From positions 20,398,001 through 20,462,000 of the forward strand of contig OX419760.1 of the NCBI GenBank assembly GCA_948567375.1: a stretch of 64,000 bases of DNA, written 5' to 3'. The position numbers and the translations under genes were made by a program. Positions 46,918-58,038 of this stretch are shown here, in pieces; the stretch's first letter is position 1; every line of letters starts with the position of its first letter. This DNA comes from Lunularia cruciata. Lineage: Eukaryota; Streptophyta; Marchantiopsida; Lunulariales; Lunulariaceae. Under the pieces are notes generated by a model. That model made no database searches and had not been told where the DNA came from. It saw only the letters and a program-made list of their open reading frames with translations.

Positions 46918-48655
46918 CCATACTAGTTGGTAGTATCTTTGCCAAGTTGTACGGTCTAATTTTGGAGTCTAGGTTGAGTACTTGGGCTGAAAAGTATGGA
47001 ATTTGAGCCAAGTGCCAAGTTGGTTTTAGATCAGGCTTCAGTACTTTGGACCATCTATTAGTATTCTATATTTTGAGGTGGAAATCCAAGGTTGTTTGGA
47101 GAGCTCTCTATGTTGCATTTATTGATTTCAAGAAGGCCTTTGATAAGGTGCTTAGGAAATCTCTAAGTGAGAGACTCATTGAAGGTGGTGTTTCACCGGA
47201 TCTGATTGGTGCTATCTCTAGACTCTACAAGAAAGTGGTTGTGAGATTTTCATCTTTGAGCTCTCAAGATGTCCTTAGCACAATGTGTGTGATTCAGGGC
47301 TGCTCTCTATCCCCAACTCTGTTTGGGATCTTTGTCGATGATCTAGAGAGACTACTCTTGGAAGCTTGAATTACTAGTGCATAGGTTGGCTCTTTGATGA
47401 TACATGCACTGTTTTATGCAGATGATGTAGTGCTCTCTCCACCAATCCAATGAGTTTACAAAAGCTCTTGGATTCTTTTTTTTTTTTTTTGCAATCAAAC
47501 AAAGATGGAGGTGAACCTTGACAAGTCCAAGGTGATTGTGGTGGGTTCTAAAGGTGGCACACCTTTCTTTTTTGATGGAAAGTGCTTGGAGCAAGTTTCA
47601 TCTTATAATTACTTGGGCTTTGGGTTTTCTCATGATTGTAGTTGGTCTACTTGTGTGAAGATTAGAATTAATGCATGGTCTAGAGGTTTGTATTCACTCA
47701 TGAATCGCTCTAGACTTGCTCATCTTACCACATGGGAGTTGAAGAAGGTGTTTTTTAGATCTCTTGTATAGCCTGTGGTTCTCTATGGTGCTCAGATTTG
47801 GGGTCCATGTACTAAGAATGCATGGTGGAAAAAGGTGGAGAAAGTTCAGAAAGTGTTTTTGTGTGATGAACTTGGGGTGAGGACTCAAACTCCCTATGTA
47901 TTGATGCTTGCTGAAATAGAGTTTTTGCCTCTTGAGGCCACTAAGGTCTTAACTTTGTTCTTAACTCTCAGATATGCCACTAAGGTGAGGTCCATGGAGC
48001 ATGAAAGACTTCCTTACCAAGCTTTTTGTGCCACTCTATCTATTGGTTGGTACATAGATCTGATTGCATGGGCTACAAGGATGAATGTTTCTGAGTGACA
48101 TTGGAGATTGTAGTCTATTGCACTACAAGAGGTGATCAAGGAGCAGTTCTTAGGTCACCTATGGCATTGGACTCAGTAGCAAGATGGTGTTCTTTCAGCA
48201 GTTTGTAAATCCTATGTTGGCATATTGCGAGCAAGGTTATCTATTAGCCATGATCTATACTTCACTTAGATATGTTATTGCTCAATATAGAGCTAGCTCT
48301 CATAGACTAAAAGCAGAACAAAGATGTCGGTGGTAGATAGAGCACTCCATGCGGCTTTCCACTTTATGTTTTATGGGCAAAGTTGTGATGAGCACCATGT
48401 CTTTGTTGAGTGCCCTTGTTACAAATAGATCAAAGTTAGACATTAGATTAGTTGTAGTGATACCTAACTCTCCTACATATCAAGGCTAGTGTTAGGGAAA
48501 TATATGACTAAGATTAGTCTACATCGGATCAATTTATTACAGATTGGTCAGGTGCCTTAGGCTCTTTCCTAGGCTCATATTTCATGTGATTTTTATTGTG
48601 TCTTAAGTCTGACTCTTTGGGCCTTTTGTGCTTTATATTTCATTGTTCATTCAAA
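46918..48655 (+). mobile_element. 5'-truncated LINE, RT to 3' end, relatively young
   Basis: It begins within the RT (tactagttggtagtatcttt). Frames 47046-47369, 47505-47771 and 47775-48098 are all in the same phase. They encode LYVAFIDFKKAFDKVLRKSL, VIQGCSLSPTLFGIFVDDLE, MEVNLDKSKVIVVGSKG and LGVRTQTPYVLMLAEIEFLP. This is the one copy in the window that keeps the YADD box (47415-47426), though it lies in a stretch broken by stops. The Cys/His tail is at about 48355-48425 and the 3' terminus gctttatatttcattgttca is at 48630-48650. Confidence 0.88.
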
Positions 48656-48757
48656 ATCTTACCATTATTTGTCATACCTTGCCCAACTCTGTGTGCTTTA
48701 TATTTCATTGTTCATTCAAAATCTTACCATTATTCATACCTTGCCCAACTCCATGAG
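48628..48757. repeat. Tandem duplication of a LINE 3' terminus plus flank, ~65-bp unit x2
   Basis: The sequence gtgctttatatttcattgtt with the following caaaatcttaccattatt and ccttgcccaact occurs twice with a period of 65 bp. The unit contains the last bases of the LINE and host flank, so the duplication happened after insertion. Confidence 0.8.
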
Positions 48758-48759
48758 TC

Positions 48760-49897
48760 TCTTCTCTTCCACAAAGAATGCACGCTAATTTAGTTAACCA
48801 GAGACGTTCTTTAGGCTCTTGGGAGCCTCTTTCACACTACACTGATAGGTTTGGAGGACTGCAATTATAACACATGTATTAATTGGTGTATGTTCTATAG
48901 AACGGTCTTGTCAATCTAAATATTATCATCTTCAAATACAATACAAAATATTGAGTAGATTCCATGAAATTATTGGTTCTTTAGTAAGAAGGGTTTTAAA
49001 AGTGAAGAATACAAACATATTTTTCCAAAAAGAAAATTATTATATTTTTATTATATTTTATAAAAATATGGAATTTTATAAATTATCTAGCTTAACTAAA
49101 TGTTTTAACTTTTAATTTTTAATGCTTACTCGATTGAAAGCGCATGGCAATATTAATAGTAGAAGACTTCTAGGTACATTTGACCTATATTTATTTCACC
49201 TAAATATATTATTTTATTCAATCTAATTCTTCTGTTTAATTAGTGTATAATTGGCTAGGTGAAATAAGAAATGCAGATTATAAAATTCCAAGCTTCTAAA
49301 ACTTAACATTGAATTTTATTTAAAAAACACATAAAATTTACTTCTTATAAATATGAAGTACATGATTATGGAATAAAAAAACTTTACACCATACATCCTT
49401 TTAGAATGTATTTCTTTATACCTTATTGATGATTGATAATTGTTGAAAAAAGAGGTTACATTGAAAACTTCCTCTTCATATAGTGAATGGTATTTAAAAA
49501 TTTAATGATCTTAAAATTGGGTAGATTAAGGTGTAGAAAAAGATAATCTCCACATCAATCTTGAGTTGACCTTGCAAATATGACTCAAAAACCTAAGTAT
49601 ATACCAGGCAAATTTATCAAAATTTTCAGAATTATTCATATACTCATATGATTAATTTAATATCATTCTTTCCTATTGCTCAATTAGCACTATAAAATAG
49701 AGCTTCAAGTGAGCATTGGATTGCGGTAAAGATAATAGAATTTGGAGGTACTAATAATAGTATGAGCATTTAGAATGTGTGAACTTGCATAAAAATTAGT
49801 ATTAGAAGGTGTAATAATATGGAGTTAGTAAAAGCTAAGAGTTAGTAGAATAAGATACATATAGCAAAATTTTGATAGAAGTAGCATAATCCAAATA
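48760..49897. other. AT-rich spacer, no gene recognised
   Basis: Very AT-rich, with no frame above 60 codons and no recognisable element end until the LTR beginning near 49898. Confidence 0.5.
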
Positions 49898-50825
49898 TGT
49901 TAAGAATATTCTAGAAGCATCTAGTAAGCTTTGGGGTGAGAAGTTTCTAAGGACCTTCCAATTTCTAATGATTGAGTAACTTATATGCCAAGTTGACAAC
50001 TAGCTTAGCTTACATGCAAAGTAAACAACTAGCTTGACTTGTACTCCAAGAAAAGTGGCTCTAGGAAAAAACATTCCTTGGAAGCTTCTTGAGAACCTTG
50101 TACCTAAATGGCCTATAAATACCAAAGCCAAAGCTCATGCTAGGCATTTAGAGTTCCCTTCATTGAGAGTTTTTAATGACCTTTCATTTTGATCTTGCAT
50201 TCTCTTATTTCTCTCCATGGTATTTTATATTGGTATCAGAGCAAGAATGGAATAGAATCTATGGATCACCAAATTATTCTATCCCAAACCATTAGGTCAC
50301 ATGCTACCAAAGAACCAAATGGTTCTTTTGTATCCATGTGCTACCAAAGAACCATTTCATCACTTCTTGCTTTGGCCAAGATTTTTTGAATATGATCACC
50401 TTGTTTGATGAACCATTGATCCTTCCAATTGTAACTTATGGAGATAGCAATAGGTGTGTTGCATCTATGTGTTAACCTAGGTAATTGCAAGTAGGTACTG
50501 TGGTAGTGTAGTAGTCATGGCAAAGATGCTTAAAGTTATCATTGCTATGCAACAATAAATTGAACATCTTATTTGATTGTTTGAAGAGAGACAGATAGTA
50601 ATGGTCAAAAATAAGAGCAATGAGAGAGAAATTGACATTTTGAGAAGGAGAAGATTAAGTGAAATTTCCAAAACTTAAGGTCTTTGACAGCAAGACTCTA
50701 TAAGGAGGAAAAGAGAATTTATGTTTGATTTGTGAATGTTATTTTGAAGCCACAAATCTTGTAGATGATTGGAGAAGAATCCACTTGGCTTCAAGTCAAT
50801 TAGATGTAGTAGCAAAACTATGAAA
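49898..50825 (+). mobile_element. LTR retrotransposon 5' LTR, primer binding site and leader (gypsy-type gag follows)
   Basis: A probable LTR starts tgttaagaatattctagaag at 49898 and ends near 50219. The primer binding site tggtatcagagc at 50231-50242 matches the 3' end of initiator tRNA-Met, as in many plant LTR elements. Coding similarity resumes at about 50630-50740 and continues past a LINE insertion at 51256. LTR borders are estimated from sequence feel, since no second LTR was found. Confidence 0.6.
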
Positions 50826-51206
50826 AGTGAACAATGAAATATAAAGCCCAAAATACCCAAAGAGTCAAAAGGCTGAAAACACAATACAAATCACATGAAA
50901 TGTGAGCCTAGGGCATTTGATCAATCTGTAACAAACTGATCCAATGCAGACTAATCTTGGTCATATATTTCCCTAAATACTAAAGCCTTAATCTGTAGGA
51001 GAACTAAGAAATCACTTGTACTAATCTGATGTCTAACTTTGATCTATTGGTAGCAAGGGTACTCAAAAAAGACATGGTGCTCATCCTCAACTATGTTCAT
51101 AGTACTTTAGTACCCAATACGTAAAGTTGCATGGAGTGCTCTAATCTACTACCAACATCCCTATTGTACTTCTAGTCTATGAGAGCTAGTTCTATACTGA
51201 ACAACT
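50826..51206 (-). mobile_element. 5'-truncated LINE 3' end inserted in the gypsy element
   Basis: It begins (minus-strand 3' end) with gtgaacaatgaaatataaag and includes the minus-strand Cys/His tail. It is cut at about 51206 within ...SSHRLEVEQ. It separates the gypsy leader from its gag. Confidence 0.8.
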
Positions 51207-51255
51207 ATGGTGATGATTCTAGGTGAAACAAACTCAATGTTGTTGTTTCATTGTT

Positions 51256-51785
51256 TCATTGTTTCAATGGCAATTTGTTGCTCCACATTTGACATGGGAA
51301 GACTTCAATCGTGAAGTCATTGGGAGATTTCAAGCCATGAATGCTATATGAGCTCAGATTGATTGGCAGAATTGAGGCAAGTTGGGTTTGTAAGAGGTTA
51401 TATTTCCCAATTCCAAAACACCATATGTTGATTCTGCATATATAAGAAGGCAAAACTTTGGAATGGTTTCTAAGAAGCTTAAAATCATGCACCAAATTGG
51501 AAGTAACCATTTGTGAACCCAAGCATCTAGAAGAAGCCATGCAAATAGTTAAGTGCTTTGACTCCTTGGTTACCATGCATTGGTCTATCATAAGCCTAAA
51601 TTGCATGACCTAGGACTAACCATTAGTAGTGCACTAAAAGGAAAAAAATTGTGTGGAATCATGTTAAAATCCAAAAATGGTATTGTCCTAATGCTACCAC
51701 AAAAAGAAGGGAAGTTGGGTTTTGGTAGAACAGTTTCTCCCTTCAAAATGTCAAGGAAGGAGTGCACTTGAGTACCTCAAATGCA
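51256..51785 (+). pseudogene. Gypsy-type gag (capsid) remnant
   Basis: Read through stops and shifts, the plus strand gives WEDFNREVIGRFQAMNA, then AELRQVGFVRGYISQFQ, then KLEVTICEPKHLEEAMQIVK and CFDSLVTMHWS. The pattern W..F..E...RF......L..L.Q.G.V..YI..F followed by CEP.TLEEA is that of retrotransposon gag (PF03732-like). The zinc knuckle is not seen. Pol is absent. Confidence 0.55.
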
Positions 51786-52944
51786 CATGCTATATCGGAT
51801 CTTGATCAGACCAATTCCGGAGTAGAACCAAAAGTAAGAAGGCAACTAGTACTATGTTAGATAACTTGACTGCATATTGGTGGATGTAGTAGTTGGTTTA
51901 TCAAGCAAGCAAGGTTAAGGGAATTAAGCAAGGTTAAGGTCAAGGTTAAGGTTTGAAAGTCAAAATGATTCACAAATTGAGAAAGGAAGAGAAATTCTCT
52001 CCTATCAAAAAGGAAGTGCTTAACAAATCCATATGATTAGAGAATGCCTTGGAGATTCATTGGAGGAATTAAGTTTAGCTCCATTCACTGAAAGAATGTG
52101 AGGTAGTTCTTGCCAAAATTTAGAAATTGACCAAATGCTCCAAGATGTAATCTCATTTGAACCCAAAAGCAACAACTCATAAGATAGGTTGAGTGTTCTT
52201 TGGAACAAGCAACATTTTATAGAAAATTCTAGTAGTTTAAAGGCTTTGCAATTTGCAAAGCTTGTCCAAATAGAAATCTGCCAAGTGGATCAAGCTTAAA
52301 TGACAAGAGGAAGAAGGTAGTCTCCAAGGGAATTTGAATTGGTGAAACATTAGGTAAGACAAGAATAGCAATTGAGTTGTGCCATTGAGTGGAGAGCTTG
52401 TGGTAAGAAGGGATGCAGTTCAAGGTAACAACAAGAAGAAAAGGAGGAAAAGGAGATGAGAGAGGGAGGGGGAAAGGAGTTAGCTATTCCTTTTAATTTT
52501 GGTTAAGAAGCTTCATCATAGCCATGTGCAGATTTAGAATTGGGCCGAAGGTTGCTTTAAATATCTGAACTCCATGGTACCTACCTTGGTTTCCAAATGA
52601 TGGGAATCGAGGGAGGATTTGAGGAAAATAGGCTATGAATGGTTCCTTAACTTGCCCTAAGGTTTAGAAATGGAGTCCATTGTCTTGGAATTGGTGATAT
52701 GGTGAATTCTTAGCATGATGGATTTGTTGAGTGTGGAGTCTGATTGGAGTCTTTAGTTCATGACTCTCTAATAAGCTTTACAGATATGGTCTAGAGCAAG
52801 AGCAATGCCCCAAAATTATTATTTTTTTGGTGAGAATTGACATGAGCATGGTGGTGCATTGCAATGTGTATTATAGAGTATTCTAAGGTTGAAATTAGTG
52901 TAGCTATGGCCGTAGGAAAATTCTTGGCCGAACCACATAAAAAA
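51786..52944. other. AT-rich spacer, probably LTR-element debris
   Basis: No frame longer than 65 codons and no family recognised. The right part may belong to the copia LTR that ends near 53063. Confidence 0.4.
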
Positions 52945-53000
52945 TTTATGTATGTTTTTCAATGTCATGCCATTGCATGACATTGAAAAACATACATAAA
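52945..53000. repeat. Perfect 26-bp inverted repeat with 4-nt loop
   Basis: The left arm 52945-52970 begins tttatgtatgtttttcaatg and ends tcatgc. The right arm 52975-53000 is its exact reverse complement. The loop is catt. A smaller hairpin, gctcaat/attgagc, follows at 53013-53030. Both lie in the probable copia LTR about 65 bp before its primer binding site. Confidence 0.9.
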
Positions 53001-53228
53001 GATTTTAAACGAGCTCAATCATTATTGAGCATGTTTCCTAGATTGTAGATTTTCATTCCTTACAATTGCTATCAAAGCTTGGTTTGGTGAAGAATGGAAG
53101 CTATAGCAAAAGAAGGGAAAGTCAAAATCTACAAGTTTGATGGCATAGATTTTGGATTTTGGATTTTGGATTTTGGAAGATATACTTCAAGGATTATGTG
53201 TATCAAACAAATTTGCACTTCCGTTTTG
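53001..53228 (+). mobile_element. Copia retrotransposon: LTR end, primer binding site and gag start
   Basis: A degenerate tRNA-Met primer site, tgctatcaaagc (53067-53078), follows the probable LTR end. An ATG at 53094 opens gag: MEAIAKEGKVKIYKFDGIDF, then, after a repeat, KIYFKDYVYQ. This matches copia gag (KFDG.NF..WK..IEDYL.QK). The 7-mer attttgg is repeated four times at 53149-53177 inside gag and breaks the frame. A LINE is inserted at about 53229. Confidence 0.7.
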
Positions 53229-54232
53229 AGGTTGGTCTACTTGTGTGAAGATGAGAATCAATGCATGGTTTAGAGCTTTTTATTCACTCATGAATCTCTC
53301 TAGACTTGCTCATCTTACCACATGGGAGTTGAAGAAGGTGCTGTTCAGATCTCTTGTGCAGCCGGTGGTTCTCTATGGTTTTGGGGTTTTGGGGTCCAAG
53401 TACTAAGAAGACTTGGTGGCAAAAGGTGGAAAATTTTCAAATTTTTTTTTGGTGTGATGAACTTGGGGTGAGGACTCAAACTCCTTATGTATTGCTGCTT
53501 GCTGAAACTGGGTTTTTGCCTCTTGAGGCTGAAGCTTTGTTCTTAGCTCTCACATATGCCACTAAGGTGAGGTTTTTGGAGCATGAGAGACTTCCCTACC
53601 AAGCTTTTTGTGCCACTATCTATTGGTTGGTATACAGATCTGATTGCATGGGCCACAAGGTGGAATGTTTCTGAGCAACATTGGATATTGGAGCCCATTG
53701 CACTACAAGAAGTGATCAAGGAGCAGTTCTTACTTTGCTTATGGCAGCAACCCGGTACCAAGATGGTGTTCTACTAGCAGTTTAGAAATCCTATGTTGGT
53801 GTATTGTGAGCAAGATTATCTCTTGGCTAGGATTTCTACTTCACTTAGACATGTTATTGCTCAATATAGAACTAGTTCTCATAGACTAGAAGTAGAACAA
53901 GGACATTGGCAACAAATAGAGCACTCCATGCGACTTTGCAAATTGTGTACTATGAGCAAAGTTGAGGATGAACACCATGTGTTTGTTGATTGCCCTTGTT
54001 ACATGCAGATCAGAGTTAGACATCAAATTACTTGTAGTGATTTCTCTACTCTCTTACAGGTTGAAGCTTTAGCATTAGGGATATATATGATGGAGATAAG
54101 TTTACATTGGACCAATTTGTTACAGATTGGTCAGATGCCCTAGGTTCACATTTCATGTGTTTTGTATTGTGTTTCCAGCCTTTTGACTCTTTGGGTCTTA
54201 CGGGCTTTATATTTCATTGTTTCATTGTTTCA
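53229..54232 (+). mobile_element. 5'-truncated LINE, ORF2 C-terminal part, inserted in copia gag
   Basis: It begins ggttggtctacttgtgtgaa (WSTCVKMRINAW). Frame 53354-53674 gives LGVRTQTPYVLLLAETGFLP, and frame 53793-54143 gives the C-terminus with CKLCTMSKVEDEHHVFVDCP. The Cys/His cluster is complete here. The 3' end at 54205-54232 reads gggctttatatttcattgtt followed by another tcattgtt. Confidence 0.88.
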
Positions 54233-55552
54233 CCTTGAGAAATCAATCTCTTTGATAGGTCAAGATTCAAGCGGACAATACCAATGGCTGAGGATTGGAG
54301 GAGTTGCCTTGCTTTCTTGCTGTTTGTTTCTTTGTCCCATTGACATCACCAATCTATTCAAGTAGAGTTCTCAACACCATGCAGCCTTTCCACTCCTTGA
54401 CAAAGGATGTGTTGGAGTTTCAAAGTACAGGTGCAATATTTATTATTGGTGATTTCAATGCTAGGATCCAAGCCTCTCAGATTCCTGAGTTTAGTGACCT
54501 TGAGAATGACCCTTTCCATAGCTTAATAGATCATTCTAGTGCTTGGTCATGCTCTTCCAAAGATCTCATATCCAACTCCATGAGTGAGCACTTTTTGAGC
54601 TTGATGGACTATGTGTTGAACTACTTAAGTGGGGTGGTAGCCATCTGATTCCAGTACTCACTTCTCTCTTGAATGAGGCAATTAGGTGTGGCTTTCCTGA
54701 TAGATGGTGCTTCAAGAAGGTAGTTCCTATTCACAAGTCTGGTCAGAGAGATATTGTCACCGATTACCATACCATTCTAGTGGGTTGTATCTTTGCCAAG
54801 TTGTACGGTCAAATTTTGGAGTCTAGGTTGAGTACTTGGACTGAAAAGTACAAAATTTGAGCTAAGTGCCAAGCTGGTTTCAGATCAGGCTTTAGTACTT
54901 TAATTCATCTATTGGTACTCCATGTTTTGTGGTGGAAATCTAAGGGTGTTGGGAGAGCTCTTTATGTTGCATTTATTGATTTCAGGAAGGCCTTTGATAA
55001 GGTACTTAGGAAATCACTAAGTGAGAGACTCATGGAAGTTGGTGTTTCAGCTGATCTGATTGGTGCTATCTCTAGACTCTATGAGAAAGTGGTTGTGAGA
55101 CTTTCATCTTTGAGCTCTCAAGATGTCCTTAGCACAATGGGTGTGATTCAAGGCTGCTCTCTATCTCCAACTCTGTTTGGAATCTTCATCGATGATCTGG
55201 AGAGACTACTCATGGAAGCTGGACCTATAGGTGTATAGGTTGGCTCTTTGATTATACATGTACTCCTTTATGTAGATGATGTTGTGCTTCTTTCCACCAA
55301 TCCATAGAGTTTACAGAAGCTATTGGATTCTCTTCTCTGCTTTTGCAATCAAACAAAGATGGAGGTCAACCTTGACAAGTCTAAGGTCATTGTGGTGGGT
55401 TCTAAAGGTGTCACACCTTTTGTTTTTGATGGACAGCAATTGGAGCAGGTTTCTTCTTATAAGTACTTGGGCCTTGAGTCTTCTCATGACTATAGTTGGT
55501 CTACTTGTGTGAAGATGAGAATCAATGCAGGGTTTAGAGCTTTGTATTCAAT
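54233..55552 (+). mobile_element. Internally deleted LINE: EN start joined to RT
   Basis: It starts in the endonuclease (ttgagaaatcaatctctttg). Frame 54295-54648 carries IIGDFNARIQASQIPEFSDL, then jumps at about 54601 from SEHFLS to the linker MDYVLNYLSGV. This removes about 0.8 kb that is present at 63118-63930. RT frames 54669-54860 and 54912-55238 follow (LYVAFIDFRKAFDKVLRKSL, VIQGCSLSPTLFGIFIDDLE). The catalytic box reads YVDD at 55269-55280. It ends where a minus-strand LINE tail is inserted. Confidence 0.85.
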
Positions 55553-55900
55553 GAACAACAATGAACAATGAAATATAAAGCCCAGAAGACCCAAAGAGTC
55601 AAACGCTGGAAACACAATACAAAACACATGAAATGTGAGCCTAGGCAAGAGCCTAGGGCATCAGACCAATTTGTAACAAATTGGTCTGATGTAAACTAAT
55701 CTTTGTCATATACTTCCCTAAAGCTAAAGCTTCAACTTGTAAGAGAGTTGAGAAATCACTACAAGTAATCTGATGTCTTACTCTAATGTGCGTGTAACAA
55801 GGGCAATCAACAAATACTTGGTGCTCATCCTAGACGTTGCTCATAGTACACAATTTTCAAAGTTGCATGGAGTGCTCTATCTGCTGCCAACGCCCTTGTT
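55553..55900 (-). mobile_element. 5'-truncated LINE 3' end, inserted in the preceding LINE
   Basis: It begins with the complement of the family 3' end, atgaacaacaatgaacaatg, followed by aaatataaagccc, and is cut within the Cys/His tail region at about 55900. It is one of two such pieces lying head to tail. Confidence 0.85.
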
Positions 55901-56570
55901 GAAACAATGAAACCATGAAATATAAAGCCTAGAAGACCCAAAGAGTCAAAAGGCTGGAAACACAATACAAAACACATGAAATGTGAACCTTGGGCATCTG
56001 ACCAATCTGTAACAAATTGGTCCAATGTAAACTAATCTCCATTATATATTTCCCTAATGCTAAAGCTTCAACATGTAAGAGAGTTGAGAAATCACTACAA
56101 GTAATTTGATGTCTAACTCTGATCTGCATGTAACAAGGGCAATCAACAAACACATGGTGTTCATCCTCAACTTTGCTCATAGTACACAATTTGCAAAGTC
56201 GCATGGAGTGCTCTATTTGTTGCCAACGTCCTTGTTCTACTTCTAGTATATGAGAACTAGTTCTATATAGAGCAATAACATGTCTAAGTGAAGAAGAAAT
56301 CCTAGCCAAGAGATAATCTTGCTCACAATACACCAACATAGGATTTATAAACTGCTGGTAGAAAACCATCTTGGTACCGTGTTGCTGCCATAAGCAAAGT
56401 AAGAACTGCTCCTTGATCAATTCTCGTAGTGCAATGGGCTCCAATCTCCAATGTTGCTCAGAGACATTCCATCTTGTGGCCTATGCAATCAGATTTGTAT
56501 ACCAACCAGTAGATAGAGTGGCACAAAAAGCTCGGTAGGGAAGTCTCTCAGGCTCCATGGACCTCACCTT
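55901..56570 (-). mobile_element. 5'-truncated LINE, ORF2 C-terminus and 3' end
   Basis: The minus-strand frame 56444-55929 encodes the ORF2 end: KEQFLLCLWQQHGTKMVFYQ, then CKLCTMSKVEDEHHVFVDCP, with the complete Cys/His cluster. The 3' tail gaaacaatgaaaccatgaaa is at 55901. It is cut at about 56570, where copia gag resumes (gatgatgaggttcaagctgt). Confidence 0.88.
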
Positions 56571-58038
56571 TTGATGATGAGGTTCAAGCTGTCATTATCA
56601 TTTTTGCTTGATAGTTGGGGAGTAATAGTAATAACAATGAATAGTTTATCTAGATTAATTGATTAAGTTTTGATAGCATTTGGGACTCAATTCTCAATGA
56701 AGACAGTTGGAGATGCAATTTTATATAATTATTAGGTGCAATAAAAAATAGGGGTAGAAAGTTTAAGTGAGATCAACTACAATCAATAGAATATCATATC
56801 CAAGTAAAGAAAGAAAGGTGAGTGAATAGGTTGCAAGGAAGTAAGCAAGGAAATAGTTTGCTAGAATTGCAAAAAGGTCACTTTAGAAATTAGTTAAATC
56901 CAAAGGATAAAAAGGAAGATAATTTGGTGAATATAGCAATAAAACAAGATGATACACTTGTTTGTTATATGGAGTGCCAATAGAATATGGATTATGAAAT
57001 ATGGTGCATCATTTCACTCTACTCCATACAATGAGTTGATGCATAATTTTGTTCTTGGAAACCTTGAAAAGATTCATCTTGCTGATAATGAACCCTTGTT
57101 TATTGAGGAGAAGAGTGATGTGAACTTAAAAGCCTCTCAAGGGACTATATGGATGTTGATATATGTTAGATATGTCCTTGGACTTAAGATAAATTGGATT
57201 TCTATAGGTTAATTAAATGTGGAAGGATATTGCACATTTTTTGAAGTAGACATGGAAGGTTTGCATGTGTAATATGGTTTTGGCACAAGGACAAAAGGTT
57301 GAAACACTACACATATAGATAAATCAGATTGATGATAGTTGAAATGGGGTCAATCTTTTGATCCTATGGCACCAAAAGCTCACGCACATGAGTGAGAAGG
57401 GTATGAAGAAGTTAGTTGCAAATGGCAAGATTTCAAAGTTGAAGACGATTCAACTCAACTTTTGTGAACCATGGGTGTTGGGAAAGAAAAAGAAGGTCAC
57501 CTGCACAAAGATTGCTAGGGCACCAAAGGTTGGAAAGCTACAGTTAGTACATATAGATGTGGATGGCCTTACATCAATTGAGTCACTTGGAAGATCTCAC
57601 TATTATGTCACCTTCACAGATGATGCCACCAAGAATGTATGGGTTTATTTTCTGGAGAACAATCAGATATGTCAGATCAGATATATCAGATATATAATTT
57701 CAAGAGGTGAAAATTTGAGGTTGAAAACCAAACTAGTTAAAAAATCAAATGCTTGAAACTTGGTAATGGTGGAGAGTACAATAGCAATGAGTTCAAAGAT
57801 TACTATGCAAAGAATGGAATTTGAATGATAAAAACTATTCAAAAAAATGTTGTGGTTGAGCTCCTGAACAAAACTCTTAATGAGAGAGCTAGAAGTATGA
57901 GACTACATGCAAGGTTGCCAAAGATATTTTGGGCAAATGCAACTAACAAAGTAGGATACTAGATAAATCAAGGATCCTAAATTTCATTGTGATTCAAGAT
58001 TTTTTAGGAAGAATGATCAAGAAAGGAGGTAAATCTTT
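56571..58038 (+). pseudogene. Copia polyprotein: gag end, protease, GAG-pre-integrase and integrase
   Basis: Read with frame changes: DDEVQAVII (gag), a zinc-knuckle remnant near 56850 (LLELQKGHFRN), and the protease in frame 56949-57212 (YGASFHSTPYNELMHNFVLG). The frame 57358-57756 gives LWHQKLTHMSEKGMKKL (GAG-pre-integrase) and VHIDVDGLTSIESLGRSHYY with FTDDATKNVWVYFL (integrase). Further integrase, GNGGEYNSNEFK and LNERARSMRLHARLPKIFWA, follows at 57765-57960. The protease active site DSGA is changed to KYGA, and stops occur. A LINE interrupts at 58039. Confidence 0.85.
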
